A stretch of DNA of 64,000 bases, taken from positions 88,501-152,500 of the forward strand of contig MCFG01000113.1 of the NCBI GenBank assembly GCA_002104895.1, written 5' to 3'. This document shows, one piece after another, positions 1 to 14,992 of this stretch. The position numbers and the translations under genes are program-made. Every line of letters begins with the position of its first letter. Within the stretch, counting starts at the first letter, position 1. The notes under the pieces were generated by a model. That model searched no databases, was not told the origin of the DNA, and was given only the letters and a program-made list of their open reading frames with translations. The stretch comes from Anaeromyces robustus. Taxonomy: Eukaryota > Neocallimastigomycota > Neocallimastigomycetes > Neocallimastigales > Neocallimastigaceae.

Positions 1-72
1 ATGGAGATGGTGGAGATGAAAAAAGTTGGTAAATGTAGTGTAATAGAATTTAACTTTGTATTGAAATATTAA
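1..72 (+). other. possible 3' end of a gene entering from the left edge
   Basis: The first ~50 bases are clearly richer in G than anything in the following 2 kb, which suggests coding sequence. Frame 1 stays open to TAA at 70-72. Frame 3 encodes a short acidic Gly/Asp-rich end (GDGGDEKSW) and stops at 30-32. I cannot decide which frame is used or whether either is, and no family can be named from so few residues. Confidence 0.2.
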
Positions 73-2208
<2,136 letters not shown>

Positions 2209-3494
2209 ATGAAACAATATCACACTTTTTCTAAAAAGTTTATAAACTTTTTAGTTCTTTTTATTTTAGTTATTAGTAATGTCGTTGCTGATGATGATTG
2301 TTCTAATGTGAATAAAGCATTTGATTTAATGGGCAATAAATTAAATATCACATTGTCAAATTGTTGTAATAATAATGAAGTGACTTTCTGTAATAACCAA
2401 AAATATATTACTGAAATGTAAATATATTTATATATATATATTATACATATATTACCTATTCTTTATTTAACTAAAACTTAATATAATTTATAAATATATA
2501 TACAATAAAATAAATTATGGTTTTATATTTATCTGGAATTTTGTTATGTTATATATATGTAGCAAGATTAAAAATCAAGAAGTTAATTTAACTGAAGAAG
2601 TAATTGATCACCTTAGTAAATTATCAAATTTAGCTATATTGTAAATATATAATTTTAACATCTTATTATAAATTTATCTTTATATATTTTTTAAATTTTA
2701 TTCTACTTTTTATATATTTATACTTTTGAACTATAATATCTCTAAACTTTCAATATTTTTGAAATTATATTACTAATTTTTTCTATATTTACATTTTTAA
2801 AATCACTTCATTATTTGTAATGTATATATATATATATAAAAATGTTGAATATTATTAAAATTAAAAATTTACAACAATTATACATTCAAATAGGGAAATA
2901 AGAGATACTAAAATTAAAGTGCCAAACAATTTTGATAAATTAAAAAATCTTAGAACTTTGTAATTATTCATATTATTTTAAGATATACATTCAATATTTA
3001 AAAATGAATATTTTAAAAATATAAATATATAGAATTGTTATATATTATATATTATATATTATATATTATATGTTTATATTTATAAAATATTATTATTTTA
3101 ATATAAAACATATCTAATTTTACTAACATTTTATTAATTTTTGAAATTTTAATGATAATAGAATCCTTGAAAAATCCTTTGATAATACACAAATACCAGA
3201 AGTTATTGGAAAAATGGAAAATTTAGAAACACTGTAAAGTATTTTATAAATATATATTAATTATTAATAAATAAATATATATTTAAATATAACATAATAT
3301 AATATTATATAATATAATTTATTTATTTATTTATTTGTTTATATATTTATTTATTTATTACATAAAGTGATTTGTCTGATAATCAATTTAAAGGGAAAAT
3401 TCCAATTTTTTTAACCAATTTAAAAAATTTACAAAAACTGTAAATATAATTAATATTAAATATAATAAAAAATAATACAACTATTTATATGAAT

Positions 3495-3565
<71 letters not shown>

Positions 3566-4428
3566 ATTATTATTAAAAGTTTTTTATAAAAAATTATATT
3601 ATTTATGTAACTTAAAAAATATAAAGGGATTTAGGTGGTAATTCTTTTGAAGGAAAAATTCCATACGAATTTAAAGAATTAACTAAATTAAATTCATTGT
3701 ATGTAAATTAAATTGTTTTATTATTATTATTATTATTACTATTATTATTATTATTATTTTATTATTATTAAATAATTACAAAATATTTATATTTACTATA
3801 TATAATATAATATAATATAATATAAATATAAATATTTAATTTATGGTACTAATTTTTAATTTATTTAGTTCATTAAATGGTAATGAAGGTTTAACTGGAT
3901 ATATACCATATTTCCCAGAAATAAAAGAATGTGATTACGATAAAACAAATTTATGTGATTTGAAATATTCAAATTGTAAAAGAACACAATATACATACAT
4001 TGATCAACATTATTGTAACGATTATGATATCAAAGTTACTAATTCAGAAAATGGTAATCCTGATCCAGATTATGATCCAAATAAAGATGTACCTTTTACT
4101 AAAAAAATTGCAGCATTATATAATAGTTATAACCCAATTTCATTTATTTTATTAATGGGGATCATAGGTTTTATTTTGTATACTTTATATTATATAATAT
4201 GTAAATGTACTAATTCTTTAAGAAATAAAATACAACAAAAAATTGAAAAAGAAACTACACCTTTAAATAATGAATCTAATGAATCTGTTCAAAATCAAAA
4301 TAATCAAATCCTGAAAGAATTAAATGATTTAGTTTTACTTTCAACTCTAGCTTATTCTATAAATGAACAATCAGAAAAAAATAAAAATCAAGAAAATGAA
4401 AAAAGTAATAGTATGAATAATAATCATG

Positions 4429-4508
<80 letters not shown>

Positions 4509-5024
4509 CATGCTGAATATAATGAAAGCAATGGTAAAAACAATAATGAAAATAATATACCTACATCGTCAATACCAACTCTGAATGTTCCACCTACTTC
4601 TTATGCTCCGGGATCTTATACCTATCAACCTAATACAAGTAATCCAAATTATGTTCCAGGACCATATCAACCAATTCCACCATCTCCAAATTTTGTTCCA
4701 GGATCTTATTCACCTATTCCACCATCACCAATACCTGGTTCTCAAGAAAGTATGCCATTACTACAACCTCAACCTCCAGTACCTGGTTCTCAAGATAGTA
4801 TGCCATTAATACAATCTCCACCACCACCTGGATCTTTTGTATATCAAATGCCTTCATATCCACCACCACCACCAGGTTATTATCCTGTTCTAGTACCTGT
4901 CCCACCAACTATTTCAGTTGAAGATCAATCACAACCTCCAAATTATTCTTCTGTTTCAGCTTCAGCTCCTCAAATTAATACTGATAATAAAAAAGTGGAT
5001 AATGATAAAAATGAAAAAAAATAA
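2209..5024 (+). CDS. LRR receptor-like membrane protein, 7 exons, 574 aa
   Basis: Exons 2209-2417, 2563-2640, 2894-2959, 3162-3233, 3368-3439, 3627-3698 and 3869-5024 join in frame (1,725 nt), always in phase 2. Residues 1-27 form a signal peptide ending at VADDD. Then come five to six LRR units following LxxNxFxGKIP, each on its own 66-78-nt exon, and a Cys-containing cap (residues ~205-240). One membrane segment spans about 278-302 (PISFILLMGIIGFILYTLYY). The cytoplasmic tail of ~270 residues has an Asn/Asp run and a proline-rich block with PGS repeats and two PPxY motifs (PPGY, PPNY), the class bound by WW domains. The design resembles plant LRR receptor-like proteins without a kinase. Ligand and function are unknown. 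The start is the first ATG before the signal peptide. Convergent with the kinase gene downstream. Confidence 0.85.
3499..3563. repeat. (ATT)n microsatellite in an LRR intron
   Basis: Perfect ATT triplets fill much of intron 5 of the LRR receptor-like gene. A shorter ATT block sits in intron 6 (3720-3770). Confidence 0.9.
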
Positions 5025-5473
5025 TTAAAAAAAAAAAAAAAAAAAGAATTTAAAAAAAAATAATAGATAATAATAATAAGTATAAACAAAAATCTCATAT
5101 AATTTATAATATATATGGGTTAAAAGTTAAATAAATTTGATTCTTAAATTTAAATTAAGTCATTAAATATATATATATATATTATAAATCTAATATATAT
5201 TTGTATATAAAGTACAAAATATCACCAAAATTTATATTTACTTGTTGATAATATAAAGTAAGAATAATTATATATATAAAGAATAAATATAGATATAGAA
5301 AGACATGCTTTATATATATATACTTTTTTTTTTCTTTCTATTTTATAAATATATATATAAATATTATATATAAATAGAAAAAACAATTTCTATGATAATA
5401 TTATACTGATTAAAAAACATTATAATAACACATATATATAATAATAAATTAAAGTAAATATAAATCATAACCA

Positions 5474-5506
<33 letters not shown>

Positions 5507-6926
5507 AATTATATAAAAAATTAAAAATTAAAATGTAAAATAAAAAAAAAAATTTTTTTAAAATAAAATAATTAAAAAATAGAAAAATAGAATAATAGAA
5601 ATCTATAAAAATAAAGTTAAAATGTAATAAAATATAAAATAATAAAAAATTTTTTAAAAATAAATTAAAAAATAGAAAAATAGAAAAATAGAAAATTAAT
5701 ATAATATGTGGATTTTTTTTTTTTTTTCTATTATAATGAATGTCAAAAAAAAAAAGTAAAAAAAAAAAAACTTTTGATTTCAAAAGTCAACATTAAATTA
5801 CCAGATTGATAATAAATATGTTTTTATTTATACATTTCTTATTATTGTTTTTTTTTTTTTTTTTTTTTTTTAATATTTTTAATTATTATTTATTACCTAT
5901 TAATTATTAATTATTATATAAAACACAACTTATACTCAAATAATAAATTGGCAAAACACTGCATTTTCACAAACAATAATTAATATAATTAATATATATA
6001 TATATATATATATAATACATCTTAATTAATCAAATAATAAATATAATTAATATATATATATATATAATACATCTTAATTAATCAAATAATAAATATATAG
6101 ATGAAATAGACTAAATAAATTTTTATATGTATATTATTATTATGAATTATTATTAACTTTTATTTTAAAAAAATTTTTTTTTATTTATTTATTTTTTATA
6201 TTTTATGTATATATTTTTAAATTAATATATAATATATAGATTTTTTTTTTTTTAATTTTTTAATTCTAATATTTATAAAAAAAAAAAAGATTTTCAATTA
6301 ATTATTTAATAATGATTTATTTATAAAATTTTTATTATTAATATTTTTTTATTTTATTATATTTTATTTTATTTTATTTTTACTTTTTTTTTTTTTTAAA
6401 AAAATTTTTGTTTTATTTAGTTTTGATTACTTTATTTATTATTTTTCATTTTAAAAAATATTATATATATATATATAATTTATTATATTAGATTATATAA
6501 ATAAATATATATATATATAAATATTTTTTAAAAAAAAAAAAAAAAAGAAATCTTCGTGGATTATTATATTATGATTTATTCTAAAATTTTAGTTATTTAT
6601 TTATTGATTATTTTACATTATTTACTTTTGATTTTCGTTTTTTTTTTTTTTGTTTTTTGTTTTTTTTTGTTTTATTTATTATTTGATGATTATTATTTTT
6701 TGTTTTTAATTTAATTATTGGTTTATTTTATTATGTTATTATATAAATATTTTTTTTTCTTTTTATTTTTTATTATTATTATTTATTTTATTTTATTAAT
6801 GATTAATGATTAATTATTTATTATTTATTATTAATCATTAATTATTATTATTATTATTTATTATTTATTATTTATTATTATTATTATTATTTATTATTTA
6901 TTATTTATTATTTTGTATTATTATTA
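5025..6926. other. spacer between two convergent genes
   Basis: This 1.9 kb between two 3' ends contains no supportable gene. It has poly(A)/poly(T) runs (5478-5505, 5850-5871), AT dinucleotides, and a tandem direct repeat at about 5988-6098. The open frame on the minus strand around 5364-5783 is Phe/Leu/Ile/Tyr low-complexity derived from A/T runs. Confidence 0.7.
5988..6098. repeat. tandem direct repeat, two copies of ~54 bp
   Basis: A unit made of an AT-dinucleotide tract followed by a unique block (AATACATCTTAATTAATC and AAATAATAAATATA) occurs twice in succession. The copies differ mainly in the length of the AT tract. Confidence 0.8.
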
Positions 6927-9900
6927 TTATTCTTCTTTACTTTCAGTTGGTGAAAGTTTTGGACTTTTAAAATCAGTTAATCCATGTTGATTTATTTTTT
7001 TCTTTTCTTCTTGTTCTCTCTTTTTACGAGCTTCAATTTCACTAATCTTCTTTTTAGCATTTAATAATTTTTGGAAAGCTTCTTGTTCTTGTTGTTTTTG
7101 TAATTCACGACGTTGACGTTCTTGTTCACGTTGTTTTTCTAATTTACGTTTTTCAAAATCTTTTAAATTAGTTGAACGAAGTTTATATATATATTGACCA
7201 TTTGAAGTAGATGAAGTAATAGAAGAAGTAGATGGGGTTGGAGAAGCAGCTCTAAAGGAAGGTGATGATGGACGATAGAATTGTGGTGAAGAAGAACGTA
7301 ATTGTGGTGAATTAGGTGAAGGTGAAATAGATCTTAAATATGGAGATTGAGCACGAAGAGATGGTGAACCAGCTTCTGAACCAGCTTCGGATTCAATTCT
7401 TTGTTTAAAGAAATTAACACGACTAGATACTGAAGGTGAAGTTCTACCATTATTAAATAAGAAACCAGTATCTTGATTTACATTACCTTCACGAATTCTT
7501 CTTCTTTCTTCTTCAAGAGCTTCAAACTTTTTCTTTTGTTCTTTCCATTTTTCAGCTTTATCTTTTTCATTGAATAGACTTGCTGAAGTTCTACCATTAT
7601 TAAATAAAAATCCTGGATCTTGGTTTACATTACCTTCACGAATTCTTCTTCTTTCTTCTTCAAGAGCTTCAAACTTTTTCTTTTGTTCTTTCCATTTTTC
7701 AGTTTTATCTGTTTCACTGAATACACTACTAACTGAAGTTCTACCATTATTAAATAAAAATCCTGGATCTTGGTTTACATTACCTTCACGAATTCTTCTT
7801 CTTTCTTCTTCAAGAGCTTCAAACTTCTTCTTTTGTTCCTTCCATTTTTCAGTTTTATCTGCTTCACTAAATACACTACTAACTGAAGTTCTACCATTAT
7901 TAAATATAAATCCTGGATCTTCATTAACATTACTTTCACGAATTCTCTTTCTTTCTTCTTCAAGAGCTTCAAACTTCTTCTTTTGTTCCTTCCATCTTTC
8001 TGCTTTTTCTTTATCACGATTTAATTCTTGTTCATGTTTTAATTGTTCTTCCTTTTTACGTTGATTTTCTTTTTCTTCTAACTTCTTTTTAGTAGCCATG
8101 GCTTTTTGGAATGCAAAACCTTCATCCTTAGCAATATTCATTTGACGATTCTTTTCTCTTTCCTTTAACATTTCTAATCTCTTCTTTTCAAATTCAGAAA
8201 CAGCAGATCTATCATTAGCTTCTTCCTTTCTTTTTCTTTCTTCTTCTTCTTTCTTTTGTTTTTCTTTTTGAAGAGCTTCTTCCTTCTTTCTTTCAAATTC
8301 CTTTAATTTTTCTTCTTGAATCTTTCTTTGTTTTGCTATATTTAATTCTTGCTCATTTTTCTTTTTTAATTCTTCTTCCTTTCTTTGTTTTTCCTTCTTT
8401 TCTTCAACTTCTTTAGCTTTTAAAGTCTTTTGGAAGTTTTCTTCTTCTTCCATTTTAATTTTTAATAATCTTTCTTGTTCCTTCTTTTGTCTTTCTTCTT
8501 CCTTCTTCTTTTCAAGTTCTTGAGTTTTTCTTTGTGAAATTTCCCATTGTTTTTTAATTTCTTCTTGTCTCTTCAATTCATTTTCACGTTCTTCTTGTTC
8601 TTTCTTTAATTTTTCTTTTTCCTTTTCTAAAAGAATATTCTTTGCCTTTTCAATCTTTTCAAAAGCTTCCTTTTCTTTTTGTTTAGTAAGTTCAATTTTT
8701 TCTAATTCTCTTTGTTTAGCGGCTTGTTCCTTTTTAAGTTCAAGTTGTCTTAATAAAGCTTCTCTAATCTTATGACGTTCTTGTTCTTCTTGTTCTCTTA
8801 ACATGAATCTATATAAAAAATTATTATGATTTAAATACATATATAATTATGTTTTATATAAATATAAAAACATAAAATTAATTATTTATTTATTAATATA
8901 TATAATTATTAAACATTAAATAGAATAGAATAGAATACAATACAATACAATATAATATTATATTCTAAAAACAATATATATATATATATATAAATCTAAA
9001 CTTACTCTTGTTCTCTTCTACTTTTCTCTAATTTTAATTGATTTTCCTTTTCTTCATTAATCTTTTTAGCATTCATAACTTTTTCTAATGCTTCTTGTTC
9101 CATTCTTAATTTTTCATTTTGACGTTCTTCTTCTTTCTTTTTATTAGCTAATTTCTTTTCTTCTTCAAAGTTTTCCATATTAACAATATGATTTGGATTA
9201 TCTTTCTTTAATTCAAGAGGACTTTCAAGAACAGGACTCTTAATAGATGGACTCTTAATAGATGGACTTTTAACAGATGGACTTTTAGTAGAATCTTCCT
9301 TAATAGTTTCTTCTACTGGTTTTAATTTTGGTAATTCTTTCATTTCTTTTTCTTTTTGCTTTTGAATTTCTTGTTCCTTCTTTAATTCTTGTTCTTTTCT
9401 TAATTCTTGTTCCTTAAGTTTTAATTCATGAGGAGTTGGCATTTCATCAAATTTATTTAAAACTTCACTTTTAAAAGTTTCTTCAGGTTGAAGTAAATTA
9501 TTTAAAGTATTTATAATTTCTTCAAGTGTTGGTCTTTTTGATGCGTTTTTGTGCCAACATTGAGTAATAAGTTTTTCAAAATCTGGGTGAAGAACTTTTC
9601 CTTTCATAGCTGGTCTTTTATTTTCAAAAAGAATTGCTATTATAATTATATTATATAATATTATAAATAATAAAAAAAAAAATCAAAAAAAAATAATTCC
9701 AATAAAAAAAAAATCAAAAAAAAATAATTCCAATTTTAATTTAATATAACATATATACATATATAACATATAGTTTAATATAAATTGTAATAATAAAAAA
9801 AATAAATAAATAAATAATAATAATAATAATAAAAGTCAGATTAAAAATTATATTATATTATTCATAAATATAAAATATAATAATGACAATAATAATAAAA

Positions 9901-11085
9901 GTCTTATTAAGAAACCATTTATTATTATTTTTACAATAAAATTATAAAATTTAATAAACTTACAGCAAATTAAACTAGCATCAGAAGTATCTTTAATTTC
10001 AGAAGCCCAAGGTTTCTTTAAGTATGCTAAATAATAAAGAATAAAACCAAGACTATAAATATCATCCTTTTCATTGTAAGGAGTTGGATTTTTACTACCT
10101 AAGAATAATTCTTCTAATTGAACAGGAGATAAAAATAATGGAGCTGAGTATATACCATTTGAACGACATGGATCATTGACAACTGAGAAACCATAATCAG
10201 AAATGTATGGAACTTCATTTTTCATTAAAATATTAGTGATTTTTAAATCATAATGATAAATATTATTTTGATGAAGAGTACGAAGACCTTCTGTAATTTT
10301 TAAAGCAATTTCATATCTTGTCTTCCATGGAAGATCAGTATGCTTTTCAATAAAGTTTTGTAAATTTCCATCACTGAAATATTCCTATATAGAAATATTA
10401 TATATATATATATAATTATATAATGATAATTATTACATATTATTACATATAGATATATAGATTTAATAGATTTATAAATAGATAAATAAAAATTAATAGA
10501 TATAATAGATAAATAGATAAATAAATAAATAGATAGATAAATAAATAAATAAATAAAAATAAGTAGATATATAAATAGATGAGTAAATAAATAAATAAAT
10601 AAATTGAAAGATAGAAAAAAATATATATATATAAAAATACAAATTTATATATAAAAATATAAATTTGTACATAAAAAATATATTAATATCACAAAATATA
10701 TTTTTAATGATTAATATATACTAATATATTTAAAAATAATATTATTATTTCATTCAAATTAAAATATAGATGTAATACTTACAACAACAAGTCCTGGGAA
10801 ATTATTGTTTCTTCTTTCGAAATGAATATTTTTAACAAAACCTTTAATTTTTACAAGATTACTGTTTTCTTCGAGTTGAAGTTCTTTTAATTTTTCAACC
10901 TCTTCATTTAATAAAGTTGGCCAATCTTCATTTGCCATAGATTTTCTTGGAAGTAAATATTTAATAATAACTTCATTGTCATCTAATTTAACTAAATCTA
11001 ATACACTTGTAGAATTAAATAATGACTTCTTTTTAGTAGAAGCATCCTTAACAATATCAGAAGCGTCACAAATTTTAATAGTCAT
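6927..11085 (-). CDS. TKL-like protein kinase fused to a charged coiled coil, 4 exons, 1,078 aa
   Basis: Exons 11085-10783, 10384-9964, 9636-9006 and 8808-6927 join exactly in frame (3,237 nt). The kinase domain covers about residues 25-330. Visible landmarks are the VAIK-type Lys (VIIK, K42), a helix-C Glu (E61/62), HYDLK at 145-149, SDYG at 163-166, YSLGFILYYLAY in the C lobe, and a TKL-style ending (QCWHK...RPTLEEII). The glycine-rich loop is not recognisable, HRD is HYD, DFG is DYG, and APE is SPV. Catalytic Lys and both Asp remain, so activity is possible but uncertain. The rest is Lys/Glu/Gln-rich coiled coil resembling MAP7 or caldesmon in composition, with KSPSI-type Ser repeats (~residues 385-405), four ~50-residue tandem repeats, and a Ser/Pro-rich linker. 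Likely a cytoskeletal or scaffold kinase; substrate unknown. Confidence 0.85.
7430..7995 (-). repeat. four tandem ~50-residue coding repeats in the kinase tail
   Basis: A unit beginning WKEQKKKFEALEEER and continuing through (D/N)xGFxFNNGRTS occurs four times. The Trp codons lie at 7992-7994, 7842-7844, 7692-7694 and 7545-7547, giving periods of 150, 150 and 147 nt. Copies 2-4 are nearly identical in DNA, including silent positions, which points to recent duplication. Confidence 0.95.
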
Positions 11086-13568
11086 TTTTACTTTTTTAAT
11101 GAAAAAAAAAAAAATCTATATTATATGAAAAATAAATAAAATTTGTACTATAATATAGTTTTATTAATTTGTTTTAACTTTCGGTTAAATTGTATTAATA
11201 TTTACTATAAAGTAAAAATTTAAATAATTATTTTTAATTTAGTTGATTTGTTTATTCGTATATTAATATTTAAAACCTCTTTATTTTATATATTCTTTTT
11301 ATGTTTTAAATAAAAATACTATTTAACAACAAAAAAAAATAAATAAAAAAAAAAGATATATATAATAGATATTATTACTTTAAAATATTTATTAATTTAA
11401 TAGATATTATTAAAATAAAATCTTTCTTATATTAATAAATAATTCAGCTGGATTCAGTAAAACTGTAAATAATTATTTTCGGAAGTCAAAGATATTATTT
11501 ACTGAATACTTTTTTTGTCAAATTCTTAATATTAATATTTATATTTTTTATATGTTATTCTTTTAAATAATTATATGTATTTAATATTATTCTTTTTTCC
11601 TTGATAAAATGTATTCTTAAATTGGATAATATAAAAAATATAAAAAGTCTCTTTGAATTAAAAAAAAAGAAAAAGAAATAAATAATTATATATTGATATA
11701 TTTTAATATAAAGATATTATAATTTAAATTTTACAAATTGAAATATAATTTCAATATTCCGTTTAATATATGCAAATTATTATACAGTTGATTAAATTGT
11801 ATTGAAAATGAAATTATTTATTTTTCTTTTTATTTTTTTATTTTTTTAATTTTTTATTATTTTTTTTCTTTCTTTCTTTTGTTACTTTTCTTTGTTGAAA
11901 AAATTAAAAATATTTTTATATATATTTAATTGTAAATAAAAAAAAGAAAAAAAGGGTTTATTGGTAATTAAAAATTGATTTGATGTTTATTGATATTGAT
12001 AAACGTTAAAAAAAAATAAATGTTATTATTTGAATATTGTTCGAATGAAATGTAGAGTATGAGATGAATTATTTGAAATTTTGCTGCAGTAATTTTTAAT
12101 TTTTTCTTCTGTGAATCAAAAAAAAATAAATAATAGTAAAAAAGATTATATCTGTAAGAAAAAAAATATTAAAAATATAATTTATATTTCTCTTTCTTTT
12201 TTTCTTTTATATATATATTATATGTATCTATTATAATATATATTCTTTTTTTTTATTATTATTTGCTTTTTTTTTTTTTGCTTGAAACTTTAATTTTTTA
12301 AAAAAAAAAAAGTAGAAAAAAAAAGTAAAATAATAAATTATTAGTTTAATTACAAAAATAAATTATTATAATAATTAAAAGTAAATATAAATGTAATACA
12401 ATAAATAAAAGAAATGTAATACAAATAAAAAAATAATAATAAATTAAAATATTCTAAATCTAATATTATATTTACAAAAATAAAAAAAAAAACAATCAAG
12501 TTTATATTTATATTAATAAATAAATAAGTAGCTAATTTAAATAAAATAATAATGATAAATAAATAAGTAATAAATATAAATAATTAAATCTACAGCATTA
12601 TAAAAAAAAATATGAAATTATATATATTATATATATAATAGTATGGATATAAAATAAATATTTATTACAATAAATAGCATATTATTTTATTATTAAAATT
12701 TCACATAATAATAAATAATATTAATATTAATAATAATAATAATAAATAATAATATTAATAATAATCAAATTGATTTATTATATCAACGTTTCTTTTTAGT
12801 AATTTTATTTTATTAGTCTTAGATTAAAATTTTATTTTTTAATATATTATAACAAAATATATTTCATTTAATATATTAATTTAATAATTATTAATTTTTA
12901 TTATAAGATTACACAACCAAAATTGTTTTTTGTATAATAAAAGCCTTTGTATATTACAATATATTGTATTATATTGTATTATACTACATGACATTGATAT
13001 AATTTAAGATTATTATTGAATGAAAATTTATAATAGTTAATATATTATAATATATATTTAATATATTGTAATTATATATTAATTTAATTAAATATAATAA
13101 AATAAGTTGTATTAAAACCAAAAAAATAGATGAACTTAATATATTATAATATAATAATATATTTTAAATCAAAATAATTTATATAATATATTATCATATA
13201 TTATTCATTATATTATAATATATTGTTAAATTAATTAATCCAATTTATAAATATAAACATCAACAAAAAATATATAATAAAATTTATTATTTCAAATTTT
13301 ATTATATATAATATATTATATATTATATTCATTATATTTTATATATTATATATTATATAAAATAATAATTGTATAACTCATAATTTAATAATGAAGTATT
13401 TCTATTTTATCTTTTAAACAGAAATATTAAAATACCATATATAGTAATAAGTTTACAATTATTATATTATATAAATTACACCAAACTATTAAGCATATTA
13501 GTAATATTCATTTATAGTTAACTGTTTCAAAATAAAAAAAATGGGTTTCAAAATAAAATTGCCTTAAA

Positions 13569-13614
<46 letters not shown>

Positions 13615-14510
13615 GTAATAATTATTATAAAAAAAAAATATCTTTTTTTAGGTAAAAAAAATTTAGCGAGTATATTATTATTTATTTTAGAATGTTATTA
13701 TATAAAATTTTCTATTATTTTTTTATAAATATTTATTAAAATAAAATATTTAATATTAATTACTATGAAAATAAATAATAGAATAAAAAATTTTCCCACT
13801 AAATCAATAGTTAATGTTTTTTAACAGAGGAAAAACTTATTCAAATATTTTGATAAAAAAAAATTATCAATAAATTAATCTATATCTATATTAATAATTA
13901 TAAAAAAATAGAAAAATAATTAAATTAAAACTCAGATTTCCAGTTATAAAATTCTTAAAAAAATTGCTTTTTTAAGATTTTTTTTTTAATTTCTTAATAT
14001 ATAAAATAAATAGATAAAATAATAAAATATAAAATAAAAATAATAATATATAATAAAAAAAATTAACATATGTTAACATTAAACATTTATTTATCATATT
14101 TATATACATATAATGTTGAATATAATTAATTTTATACGTTAGTTTATTAATATATTTTACATATAACCTTTAAACTATATCATTTTTATATATAAATATT
14201 ATTTTCATTTTTTATAACTAAAATAAATTGTCACACCAAACACACAAACATTTATATATATATATATATATATTTTGATATATAAAATAATAAATTGATT
14301 ATTATAATATTCCTTTTTATTTATTATTATTATTATTATTCATTACAATTTTATCTTTATATATAAAATATTTATAAATTAAAAAATATAAAAATTAAAA
14401 ATGGTATACACGAATACTTACGTTTATAGTCATATTTATATAAAATGTTACTTATATCTTTCATTTATGGACTTTGTTTTAAAATTGTAAGGACTATGTA
14501 AGGTCAACGA

Positions 14511-14770
14511 TAAAATAAAAAATAAAATAAATAGTGAAGTAAAATAAAATAAAATAAAATAAAATAGTAAAGTAAAATAAAATAAAATATTAAAGTAAAA
14601 TAAAATAAAATATTAAAGTAAAATAAAATAAAATAAAATAAAATAAAATAAAATAAAATAAAATAAAATAAAATAAAATAAAATAAAATAAAATAAAATA
14701 AAATAAAATAAATAGTGAAGTAAAATTAATGACAAGTATAAATAAAATAAAATAAAATAAATAAGCAAAT
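14511..14770. repeat. (AAAAT)n pentanucleotide array
   Basis: Runs of AAAAT interrupted by short TAGTGAAGTA/TAAAGTA spacers. The open frames through it encode only Phe/Leu/Tyr/Ile low-complexity and are not genes. Confidence 0.95.
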
Positions 14771-14943
14771 ATAAATAAAATAAAATAAAAAAATATAATA
14801 AATAAGCAAGTAAATAAATTAAAAATAATAACAAAATACAAATAAATATCCCAAAGTTCAATTCTTGTAATAATTGTTTTAAAATTCCCTCGAAGAAATC
14901 TTTTTTCTCGTTCTTTACTCTGTCAAATACATGTCTTTTTTTT

Positions 14944-14992
14944 TGTAAAATAAGTTTTTTTTTTTTTTAGAAAAAAAAAAACTTATTTTACA
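14944..14992. repeat. perfect 22-bp inverted repeat with 5-nt loop
   Basis: Left arm 14944-14965 starts TGTAAAATAAG followed by T11. Right arm 14971-14992 is its exact complement, and the loop is TTTAG. Could form a hairpin or cruciform; no function can be assigned. Confidence 0.9.

Noticed and set aside
3843-5024. independent gene starting at ATG 3843
   Set aside because: That ATG lies in an intron; the exon begins at 3869 and joins the upstream LRR exons in phase 2.
7570-8064. 164-codon plus-strand frame with internal repeats
   Set aside because: Antisense shadow of the tandem repeats in the kinase tail; repeats are inherited from the real frame.
12036-12060. possible tRNA T-loop (GTTCGAAT)
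   Set aside because: Flanking bases do not form a T stem, and no acceptor or anticodon arm could be drawn.
14590-14861. two Phe/Leu/Tyr-rich frames that could be mistaken for membrane proteins
   Set aside because: They translate a pentanucleotide array; composition follows the repeat.
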